Positions 6,939 to 12,682 of a DNA stretch of 15,613 bases are shown piece by piece. The notes below the pieces were generated by a model that was not told the DNA's origin, searched no databases, and saw only the letters and a program-made list of their open reading frames with translations. Source of the stretch: Clostridia bacterium (GTDB taxonomy: Bacteria > Bacillota_A > Clostridia > Christensenellales > CAG-138); NCBI GenBank assembly GCA_017553815.1, contig JAFZJT010000320.1, positions 1 to 15,613 on the forward strand, in the 5' to 3' direction. The translations under genes and the position numbers were made by a program. Positions within the stretch are counted from its first letter, which is position 1. Each line of letters starts with the position of its first letter.

Positions 6939-7012
6939 TTATCCACAATTTCAATAAAGTTTTCCACATGCCGAGGAAAAAGTTATCCACACATTCCACA
7001 AGGTTATCCACT
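6939..7012 (+). promoter_or_regulatory. DnaA-box cluster, four to five boxes in one orientation
   Basis: TTATCCACA occurs perfectly at 6939-6947 and 6983-6991. One-mismatch forms are TTTTCCACA at 6960-6968 and TTATCCACT at 7004-7012, and a weaker CATTCCACA lies at 6992-7000. The four better boxes start 21, 23 and 21 bp apart, about two helical turns, and all point the same way. An AT-rich tract follows from 7012. This is the look of a DnaA assembly site such as a replication origin, an origin-like titration site or a DnaA-controlled promoter region. No dnaA, dnaN or plasmid rep gene is in the window, so the biological role is open. Confidence 0.75.
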
Positions 7013-7265
7013 TTTTTAAGCGATAAATGCGTTTTTGGATGTTGATAAGTTTTGTAGAAAAATGATGAAAAAACAATATATTTGCACCCAAAGTGGAGCT
7101 TAGGGGTTGACTTTTGGCGCATTTTGGGCTTCAAGTGGTGAAATAGTTCGCAAAATCGGTAGTTTGAGGAAGAAAAGCGGGGTGAAAGAAAAGCAGCTAT
7201 GGAGGAGAGAAAGAGTTGAATAAAACAAAGCAACAAGACTGCCGTAATTTTTTTACGGAGAGTTA
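7013..7265. other. AT-rich intergenic tract beside the DnaA boxes
   Basis: This stretch is AT-rich in its first half (7012-7080) and purine-rich at 7165-7230. It could be an unwinding element if the DnaA cluster is an origin, or simply the left flank of the acquired ATPase/TOPRIM cassette. A small hairpin with a T-rich loop pairs CCGTAA (7242-7247) with TTACGG (7253-7258). I see no gene; the only long ORF, on the minus strand, translates the DnaA boxes themselves. Confidence 0.4.
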
Positions 7266-7294
7266 TTGATATTTTAGAAAGAGGGGTGTATAAT
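7266..7294 (+). promoter_or_regulatory. Sigma-A promoter of the ATPase/TOPRIM cassette
   Basis: TTGATA (7266-7271) and TATAAT (7289-7294) are separated by 17 nt. A second TATAAT lies at 7295-7300. Transcription should start near 7301, about 30 nt before the ATG at 7333. An AAGGAGG site at 7319-7325 lies 7 nt from that ATG. Confidence 0.78.
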
Positions 7295-7332
7295 TATAAT
7301 ATGAGCAAATAAAAGCTTAAGGAGGTATTGCA

Positions 7333-8469
7333 ATGCTTACAAGATTTGAAGTGGAGAATTACAAGAACTTCAAGGATCGACTGGTGCTTGACTTTTCGGA
7401 TGCTGCCGGTTACAAGTTCAACGAGGACTGCATTATCGGCGAAGTGCTTGGCAAGATTATTATTTGTGGTCGTAATGCAACCGGAAAAACAAATCTGTGC
7501 AGGGCTATTTCGGATATACGTTATGGAAGACCAATTATGCAGCGTTTTGATGCAGTATCCTTTTTAAATGCAGATTCCGACAGGGGAAGAGCTTCTTTCT
7601 CCTATGAGTTCAAATTCGGAACGGATAGGGTTACTTATTGCTACAAAAAAACATCTCCAAGTACATTCGTTCATGAGAAGCTTGAGATCAATGGGGAGTG
7701 CGTTTTTGAACTCAATCATGAAAAGGCGGAGTTTGATAAGCTGAACCTTGAGTTAATTGAGGCTGAACATATGAATTTAGCCATTTATCTGGAAGAACTG
7801 AAAACGCGAGTTGTAGATGAGATCTCGGCGGTTCCTTCTTTTTTGATGTGGTTGTTTGCTAACGGAGCATATTCTGAGGGCAGCGCTATGAAAGCTCTGA
7901 GATACTATATTCAAAGAATATCAGTTTTAAGTGCCCCAGTGTTCGTTGGGGCGTTGTCGATAAGACGAGGGTTTAATAGTGAATCTGAAGTGAGAGGCTT
8001 TGAGAAATTTTTAAACGAGATGGGCATTAACTGCAAGCTCCAACTTGAGCAACTTCCGGATGGCGGATCTGAGCTTTATGTAATTCATGAGAAGAGGAAG
8101 ATTCCATTTGAACAAACAGCATCAAGCGGAACACGTACGCTTGCAAGAATCTATTCTATAATTGATTATGCACGAAATAGGGGAGAGCCGAGTTTACTTA
8201 TGTTGGATGAGTTTGATGCGTTCTTTCACTATGAGTTGTCAGAGCGCATAATACGATATCTCAAGAGTGAGATGCCTCGTACGCAGATTGTGCTTACAAC
8301 TCATGATACTAACCTCATGTCAACTCGGTTGATGCGTCCCGATTGCCTGTTTATACTTTCTCGCGATGGAAGGATTACTCCGTTGATGAAAGCAACAAAA
8401 AGGGAATTAAGGGAAGGCCACAATCTTGAAAAAATGTATATAAGTGGTGAGTTTGCCGACTATGAATGA
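7333..8469 (+). CDS. SMC/ABC-like AAA ATPase of a putative anti-phage pair
   Basis: This 378-residue ATPase opens with the FEVENYKNFKDRLVLDFS strand-loop typical of RecF/OLD/SMC-like ATPases. Walker A is GRNATGKT at 46-53. An ABC-type signature lies at 264-270 (SSGTRTL), Walker B at 288-293 (LLMLDE), and the switch histidine at 324 in TTHDTNLMS. The tail has the SRDGRITPL and LREGHNLEKMYISGEF segments common in AAA_15/AAA_21 ATPases of defence pairs. It lacks a fused nuclease, unlike OLD or GajA. The downstream gene overlaps it by 8 nt and has TOPRIM-like motifs, so the pair resembles RloA/RloB or the two AbiL proteins. Such ATPases are thought to sense infection and license the partner. The genes are AT-rich (near 40% GC in samples counted), unlike their neighbours, which suggests transfer. 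Phage defence is inferred, not shown. Confidence 0.85.
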   Translation: MLTRFEVENYKNFKDRLVLDFSDAAGYKFNEDCIIGEVLGKIIICGRNATGKTNLCRAISDIRYGRPIMQRFDAVSFLNADSDRGRASFSYEFKFGTDRVTYCYKKTSPSTFVHEKLEINGECVFELNHEKAEFDKLNLELIEAEHMNLAIYLEELKTRVVDEISAVPSFLMWLFANGAYSEGSAMKALRYYIQRISVLSAPVFVGALSIRRGFNSESEVRGFEKFLNEMGINCKLQLEQLPDGGSELYVIHEKRKIPFEQTASSGTRTLARIYSIIDYARNRGEPSLLMLDEFDAFFHYELSERIIRYLKSEMPRTQIVLTTHDTNLMSTRLMRPDCLFILSRDGRITPLMKATKRELREGHNLEKMYISGEFADYE

Positions 8470-9487
8470 TGCGTTGATTTACGAAAGAAAAAGGGGCAGA
8501 ACAATGCTCGTGGTTGAGGGGAGGCTCGAAAAAGACACTTTCTTCAAGAGCGTTCTATACAGCTTTCCGGAACTCGATATCGATCCGGAGGATATTGTTG
8601 TGTATGGAACCAATATATACAATTTGATAAATAATATCAAAGATGAATATGGCGATAGATGGTACGATGATGATATCGACATTCCTTTCGTTTATTCAGT
8701 GCATGAAGGAATTGAGCCGAAGCTTTATAAAGCTGATTTTAAGAACATATTCTTAATATTTGATTTTGAAAGACAGGATCCGTTTTATGATGAAGAAAGC
8801 ATAAGGCATATGAATGAGGTCTTCAATGATGCGAGCGATAATGGAAGACTGTTTTTGAATTATCCAATGTTGGAGTCATATATGGATGCGGATATCAACG
8901 CAGAAAAGGACAAGCTTCATCCATTTGACAAAGTATACATGGAAAGAAAGGCTTCGGTAAGCGGTTGCATTGGCAAAATATATAAGAATAGCATTCGGTA
9001 TCCGGAACTAAAGAAGCTTTTTTCGTTCAAAAACTATCTTGAAAATGAACTAAAAAGTCATTCTTTGGGAAATGCATCGGATGAATGCTTGAACAAAATC
9101 CTTGAAAACAAAAATGCAGATGAGATGACGATAAAGTGCATCTTTGAGGAATGCGGCTATGCCGGGAACCGACAAGTATGCTGTCAGATTGCAGCAGAAT
9201 TAAATAGACAGTGCAAAGGGTGGGGCTCGTATCGTGAAAAATTGAGATGGGTAATACTAAGGCTTATATATAATAATATCTGTAAAGCATCGATGATACA
9301 GTTTGGCAACCCCGATGTATCGATTTCGCAGACAGTAAACACTTATAATGAGCTTGAATCTATGCAGATACTTTTGAAGCAAATACAATTTAGCCAAGAT
9401 AATAAAAGTGGTTTTGTTTATGCGCTTAATACCGGATTATTTATTGTACCGGACTACAACAGCAATCTTATAAGCGATATTACATGA
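8462..9487 (+). CDS. TOPRIM-like protein, partner of the upstream ATPase
   Basis: The protein has 341 residues from ATG 8462, which overlaps the ATPase stop codon in ATGAATGA; a GGTGAG about 10 nt upstream supports this start over GTG 8444 or 8447. Residues 14-28 (TMLVVEGRLEKDTFF) give the TOPRIM first strand with a candidate metal-binding glutamate at 19. Residues 96-103 (IFLIFDFE) give the second acidic motif with D101 and E103. A YPMLESY segment at 134-140 resembles the motif after the TOPRIM-like core in RloB/AbiL-type proteins. The C-terminal 200 residues are mostly helical, with no motif I recognise. TOPRIM-like partners are expected to cleave or bind nucleic acid when the ATPase signals. 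The gene is translationally coupled and AT-rich like its partner. The family name is uncertain; the two-gene pairing is the strongest evidence. Confidence 0.78.
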   Translation: MNDALIYERKRGRTMLVVEGRLEKDTFFKSVLYSFPELDIDPEDIVVYGTNIYNLINNIKDEYGDRWYDDDIDIPFVYSVHEGIEPKLYKADFKNIFLIFDFERQDPFYDEESIRHMNEVFNDASDNGRLFLNYPMLESYMDADINAEKDKLHPFDKVYMERKASVSGCIGKIYKNSIRYPELKKLFSFKNYLENELKSHSLGNASDECLNKILENKNADEMTIKCIFEECGYAGNRQVCCQIAAELNRQCKGWGSYREKLRWVILRLIYNNICKASMIQFGNPDVSISQTVNTYNELESMQILLKQIQFSQDNKSGFVYALNTGLFIVPDYNSNLISDIT

Positions 9488-9656
9488 AGCATAACAACGG
9501 AGAATCAGCAATGCACATATAAAGCAGATTGCATTATGCGTGGTGAGCAGATAAAGCTTTTCACAAGCATCATTTTGCTACGCTTTTGAAATATAACAAT
9601 AAATCGTATAAATTGACCGCTATATTCTTGGCTTACAAGGTATTCCTTTAAAAACC
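9488..9656. other. AT-rich non-coding end of the cassette
   Basis: I see no gene and no clear plus-strand terminator for the ATPase/TOPRIM transcript. A weak AATGCA/TGCATT inverted repeat lies near 9510-9535. The base composition matches the cassette, so the acquired segment probably runs to about 9640. Confidence 0.4.
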
Positions 9657-9689
9657 GGGCGCACCGTGAAGGGGGAGATCGGTGCGCCC
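9657..9689 (-). terminator. Minus-strand terminator, probable end of the spo0A transcript
   Basis: A perfect 10-bp stem pairs GGGCGCACCG (9657-9666) with CGGTGCGCCC (9680-9689) around a 13-nt loop. On the minus strand it is followed by GGTTTTTAAAG. The nearest upstream minus-strand gene is spo0A, whose stop is about 400 nt away, so the transcript would carry a long 3' untranslated region through the hairpin array. Confidence 0.7.
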
Positions 9690-9850
9690 TATGCCGAGCG
9701 GGCTTGCGTGGGGGTTCGCTTTGCCCGCGATTGGCCGCTCGCCGCCACTCGCCGTGGAGGCGTTTTGGGAAAAATGCTGCGACTGACTTCGCAGTTTTCC
9801 GCTCGCCGTGAGGGCGTACATTGAGTGAAATTCGCTTACCGACGAGTGAA
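9690..9850. repeat. GC-rich non-coding repeat-like block
   Basis: This stretch has short repeated words (CGCTCGCCG, CTCGCCGT, CTTCGCAG) and ends in GAGTGAAAT units that lead into the hairpin array. A minus-strand frame crosses it, but the translation is Arg/Pro/Ser-rich with no domain and no ribosome binding site, so I treat it as non-coding. Its look suggests a multi-copy intergenic element; copy number cannot be checked here. Confidence 0.45.
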
Positions 9851-10080
9851 ATCCGATAAACGGATGAAATCGCCTTGCGGCGTTTCTTCATTATTTCATG
9901 CACTCCTTTAAAATCTTTAGAAATTCCGCAGGAATTTTCACCGCAATGTTCCGCAGGAACACATCATGTGCTGAAAGCACACATCATGCGCCAAAGGCGC
10001 ACATCATTTGCCGAAGGCAAGCATCATTTGAAATCCCCTTGGGATTTCCACCTCAATTTCTTCATTAGCCGCAGGCGACT
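9851..10080. repeat. Tandem array of mini-hairpins with compensating stems
   Basis: At least seven short hairpins follow one another. They are ATCCG/CGGAT (9851-9865), CGCC/GGCG (9871-9882), AAATTCC/GGAATTT (9921-9937), TGTTCC/GGAACA (9947-9961), TGTGCT/AGCACA (9967-9981), TGCGCC/GGCGCA (9987-10001), TTGCC/GGCAA (10008-10020) and GAAATCCC/GGGATTTC (10030-10048), with a weak AGCC/GGC copy near 10067. The central copies repeat every 20-21 bp, have 3-nt loops, and are separated by ACATCAT (9961-9967, 9981-9987, 10001-10007) or GCATCAT (10021-10027). Stem bases change from unit to unit but pairing is kept, so the structure, not the sequence, is constant. It lies just downstream of spo0A on the minus strand and would be in its 3' untranslated region. 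Confidence 0.85.
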
Positions 10081-10086
10081 TCATCC

Positions 10087-10896
10087 CTATTTCACCGCCG
10101 CCTTAGGCATCTCTCCGCCGCGCCCGTCCTCGATTATCAGCTTGTCCGCAACGAGCGCGATGAATTCGCCGTTGGTGGGCTTGTCGTTCTTGCCGTAAAC
10201 GTTGAAGCCGAAGAGCTTGTTCATATTCTCTATCTTGCCGCGCATCCAGCTGACCTCGATGGCGTGCCGTATCGCGCGCTCCACCTTGCTTGGCGTGGTG
10301 TTGAACCGCTTTGCGATGCCCGGGTAGAGCTCCTTTGTGATGCGGCTGATCAGCTCGGGGTTGTAGTACACCATGCGTATCGCTTCGCGCAGGAAATGAT
10401 AGCCCTTTATGTGCGCGGGTATGCCGACCGTCAAAAAGATCGAGGTTATCTTCTCATCAAGGCTCTTTTTCTGCGTTGGCGCGGCGAAGGAAAGCTCACG
10501 TTCCGCCGCTTCGCCGCCTCCCGATTCGAGAAGATCCTTCATCCTGCGGTGCAGGAACTCGGGCTCAACGGGCTTGAGCATGACGTAGCTCGCGCCCTTG
10601 GAAAACGAGCGCTGCAGCAGGCTGTCGTTTCGCATATAGGAAACCATGATGATCGTGCCGGGGCGGCATGCGGGCTCGCTTCTGAGCTGGTCGAGAAGGT
10701 CCAGCCCGTCCAGCTTAGGCATAACAAGCTCTGTTATGAGAACGTCGAAGCGCTCGTCGCGCAGTTTTGAAAGGGCGATCTGCCCGTCCGACGCCTCCTC
10801 GACCCTTATAAGCTCCTTATCCGTGCGGAAAAATTCCGCGGTTTGATGCCGAAACTGCGCGTTGCCGTCCGCTATTAAAACTCGGTATTCTGCCAT
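10087..10896 (-). CDS. spo0A: Spo0A-family sporulation regulator with altered phosphorylation site
   Basis: This 269-residue protein has an N-terminal receiver domain (1-122), a linker, and a Spo0A C-terminal DNA-binding domain (147-255). The latter is almost unmistakable: [40 protein letters not shown], and [15 protein letters not shown]. In the receiver domain D10, S86 and K108 are present. However, the phospho-acceptor position in [13 protein letters not shown] is glutamate (E56, codon GAG), and the residue after D10 is glycine (G11) instead of the usual acidic residue. Bacillus subtilis Spo0A has D10, D11, D56 and K108 at the same numbers, so the alignment needs no gaps. The protein should bind 0A boxes but may not accept phosphate; E56 could mimic the active state. 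AAGGAGG lies 10 nt before ATG 10896. The stop codon is TAG. The usual neighbour spoIVB is absent here, so it could be a second Spo0A paralogue. Confidence 0.93.
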   Translation of the reverse strand: MAEYRVLIADGNAQFRHQTAEFFRTDKELIRVEEASDGQIALSKLRDERFDVLITELVMPKLDGLDLLDQLRSEPACRPGTIIMVSYMRNDSLLQRSFSKGASYVMLKPVEPEFLHRRMKDLLESGGGEAAERELSFAAPTQKKSLDEKITSIFLTVGIPAHIKGYHFLREAIRMVYYNPELISRITKELYPGIAKRFNTTPSKVERAIRHAIEVSWMRGKIENMNKLFGFNVYGKNDKPTNGEFIALVADKLIIEDGRGGEMPKAAVK

Positions 10897-10940
10897 AAAC
10901 TTTCATCCTCCTTGGTGTTTCCCCGTATTCGGTTGAAATA

Positions 10941-10949
10941 ATTGTAACA
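10941..10949 (-). promoter_or_regulatory. Extended -10 promoter candidate for spo0A
   Basis: The minus strand reads TGTTACAAT, an extended -10 element (TG, one base, TACAAT). The position 17 nt upstream gives only a poor -35 (TGGAAA). Transcription would start near 10934, giving a leader of about 38 nt. Confidence 0.42.
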
Positions 10950-10987
10950 GCGCAAATTTCGCATTTCCACAGCGAAGAAGTGCTCGT

Positions 10988-11028
10988 TTTGTCGGAAGCT
11001 GTTGAACGCGGCGGCATCTTTTGACGAT
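10988..11028 (+). promoter_or_regulatory. Two candidate 0A boxes upstream of spo0A
   Basis: TTTGTCGGA (10988-10996) and TTTGACGAT (11020-11028) each differ by one base from the TTTGWCRAA form of the Spo0A binding site. They lie 40-80 nt upstream of the spo0A -10 candidate. Autoregulation is plausible but such short near-matches arise by chance. Confidence 0.3.
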
Positions 11029-11274
11029 ATTTGTTTTGCGCCATGTTTTTGTGAAGCATTGTGCATCCGCGTTCGGTATACGAGCGCAGAAAAACGAGGA
11101 TATTCACCAAAGGCATGGCGTACAATACTGCATTTTAACGCGCCGCACGGCATTTGGGGCAAAGCTTCACGCTTGCTTGTAAGAGCTTGCTTTATTCAAC
11201 AAAACGGGAAAAAGCGCAGGGGATTTGCGGTGCGGATAACTTGGAAGGATGCGGAAACTTTGTGGAAAAGCGGC

Positions 11275-11303
11275 TTGAAAAAAGATATATTTCAGGCTAT
11301 AAT
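11275..11303 (+). promoter_or_regulatory. Sigma-A promoter of the Cys-rich/radical SAM operon
   Basis: TTGAAA (11275-11280) and a perfect TATAAT (11298-11303) are separated by 17 nt. Transcription should start near 11310, which rules out upstream in-frame starts for the first gene and supports ATG 11367. Confidence 0.78.
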
Positions 11304-11366
11304 ATGCATATAAAACCGCGCCGCAAAGGGCTTTTCAATGTGTCTGCGGCGAAAAAGGAGAACGGA

Positions 11367-12014
11367 ATGAGAGGAAAGGATACCTGCAAAACCTTAAAGC
11401 AAATAAGGAAAACCATTGCCGAAAAGAACGGCATCCAGCTTGAAGTTGAGGAATGTACATACGAGGGCGATTGCAGCGGCACCTGCCCGAAATGCGAGGC
11501 GGAGCTTCGTGAGCTTGAGCGCGCGCTCGATGAAAAGGAAGCGCGCGGCGAGAGTGTGGATAGGTCGGCCGATATTGAGCCGCCGAAGGAGCGCGAAAAA
11601 GCGATAAACGGAGCGGATGCTCTGCGCCGCACGGGAAGAAGGGATGCTTCTGTATGCGGAAAGATGATTCTTTCCGATGAGGACGAATACTTCGAGCCCA
11701 AAGGCGAAGGGGGCAAAAAGCCGCCGTTTCGCGATATGCCCCTGCGCGGTATGGTACTGCCGCCGCCCGATGAGCGCCTTCGCATGAAACGCCCTCCCGA
11801 GGATATCCACGAAATGCTCGAGGGAGAGCCCGCTTGGCCGCCAGAAAACGGTGGCGAGGATGGCTGGGAGGATATGCCGATGGGCAAGGTCGTCCCGCCA
11901 AGGGAGGAGCTTGCGGGCGACGTTGAGCGGCACGACAATATGGAAGGCTGTATTCCCACGCCGAAGAAAAAGAGCCTGCTTGAAAAACTGCGCTCGATTT
12001 TCCGCAAAAACTAA
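11367..12014 (+). CDS. Cys-rich protein with repeated proline-rich motif, radical SAM partner
   Basis: This 215-residue protein starts at ATG 11367, with AAGGAG 6 nt upstream. Residues 1-60 form a helical, Cys-rich head: DTCKTLKQIRKTIAEKNGI, then C30, C36, C40 and C43 in a C-x5-C-x3-C-x2-C array (EGDCSGTCPKCEAELRELE). I recall this head from small proteins beside radical SAM genes in anaerobes; no formal family name comes to mind. The array could bind a metal or iron-sulfur cluster. The rest is low-complexity, charged and Pro/Gly-rich. It contains one motif twice: DMPLRGMVLPPPDE (123-136) and DMPMGKVVPPREE (169-181). Two further cysteines are at 97 and 195, and the last 15 residues are a basic amphipathic helix. 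No signal peptide is seen. The radical SAM gene starts 8 nt after the stop. A leader-plus-repeated-core substrate of that enzyme is one reading; an electron-transfer partner is another. Confidence 0.8.
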   Translation: MRGKDTCKTLKQIRKTIAEKNGIQLEVEECTYEGDCSGTCPKCEAELRELERALDEKEARGESVDRSADIEPPKEREKAINGADALRRTGRRDASVCGKMILSDEDEYFEPKGEGGKKPPFRDMPLRGMVLPPPDERLRMKRPPEDIHEMLEGEPAWPPENGGEDGWEDMPMGKVVPPREELAGDVERHDNMEGCIPTPKKKSLLEKLRSIFRKN

Positions 12015-12022
12015 GGCGAAGA

Positions 12023-12682
12023 ATGGAAAAAGAGCGTTTCTTTCGCAAGTGGCAAAAAACGCGCGGGGAGCCGACCTACCCCCTGCTTGCCTTTGCGCGG
12101 CATAGGCTTTTTATGGACGGCAAGGGCGTAACGACGCTTATCGCGGGCGCGGGCTGTCCGCTTTCGTGCGCCTACTGTATAAACCGCGTGCTTCTAACGA
12201 GGGAGCCAAAGCCCGTGACAGCCGAGGCGCTTATCGAAAAGATGCGCATCGACGACCTGTATTTTCGCGCGACCGGCGGCGGGCTGACCTTTGGCGGCGG
12301 CGAGGCGCTGCTTCATATGGATTTTTACGAGGCGCTGCGCCCGCTCTGCCAGAATTGGAGGCTGACCGCCGAAACCTGCCTGAACGTGCCGAGGGAGAGC
12401 GCGGTTCGCGCGGCAAAAGTGTTTGATGCGTTCATCATCGATATAAAGTCGCTCGACCCGGAAATCTACCTTGCCTACACGGGCAGGGAGATCGGCGAAA
12501 CGCTCGAAAATCTTGAGTACCTCATTGGGGCGGTCGGCGCGGAGAAGCTCACGGTGCGCGTTCCGCTGATACCAAGCTTCAACGATGAGGCGGACATGGA
12601 AAAAACGCGGAGAGCGCTTGAAAAAATGGGCGTTAGGAATATCGAAACGTTTGAATACGTTATAAGAAAATCCGATGAATGA
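12023..12682 (+). CDS. Small radical SAM enzyme, PFL-activase-like
   Basis: This 219-residue protein has the radical SAM cluster motif C45-x3-C49-x2-C52 (GCPLSCAYC) and a GGE-type SAM-binding motif at 91-94 (FGGGEALL). Later strands include ETCLNVP (117-123), IIDIKSLDPEIYLAYTG (138-154) and VRVPLIPSFND (178-188), the order seen in pyruvate formate-lyase activases and related glycyl-radical activases. It lacks the ferredoxin-like insert of the longer activases and any SPASM tail. The enzyme should cleave S-adenosylmethionine reductively to give a 5'-deoxyadenosyl radical. No glycyl radical enzyme is in the window, so its substrate may be the Cys-rich protein encoded just upstream. The 8-nt gap before it and the 8-nt overlap with the next gene show one operon. 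The ribosome binding site (AAGGCGAAG) is weak, in line with translational coupling. Confidence 0.88.
   Translation: MEKERFFRKWQKTRGEPTYPLLAFARHRLFMDGKGVTTLIAGAGCPLSCAYCINRVLLTREPKPVTAEALIEKMRIDDLYFRATGGGLTFGGGEALLHMDFYEALRPLCQNWRLTAETCLNVPRESAVRAAKVFDAFIIDIKSLDPEIYLAYTGREIGETLENLEYLIGAVGAEKLTVRVPLIPSFNDEADMEKTRRALEKMGVRNIETFEYVIRKSDE

Noticed and set aside
6919..7236. Minus-strand 105-residue ORF in the DnaA-box region
   Set aside because: It is a translation of DnaA boxes and AT-rich DNA with no ribosome binding site; no protein pattern is seen.
9505..9903. Minus-strand 132-residue ORF downstream of the TOPRIM-like gene
   Set aside because: It spans the terminator hairpin and repeat block, is Arg/Pro/Ser-rich in the middle, has no ribosome binding site and no recognisable domain.
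9961..10027. CRISPR array considered because of regular 20-bp periodicity
   Set aside because: The constant part is only 7 bp, the variable parts are self-complementary rather than unique spacers, and no cas gene is present.
9563..10029. 12-bp direct repeat CAAGCATCATTT at 9563-9574 and 10018-10029, considered as insertion-site duplication
   Set aside because: The second copy is part of the hairpin-array spacer and neither copy marks the left edge of the AT-rich cassette.
9875..10198. Plus-strand 107-residue ORF over the hairpin array
   Set aside because: It runs through the 20-bp hairpin repeats and into the antisense of spo0A; the repeat period is not a multiple of three.
11297..12048. 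Long minus-strand ORFs opposite the Cys-rich gene
   Set aside because: They are Ser/Arg/Pro-rich antisense shadows without promoters or ribosome binding sites; the plus strand has both.
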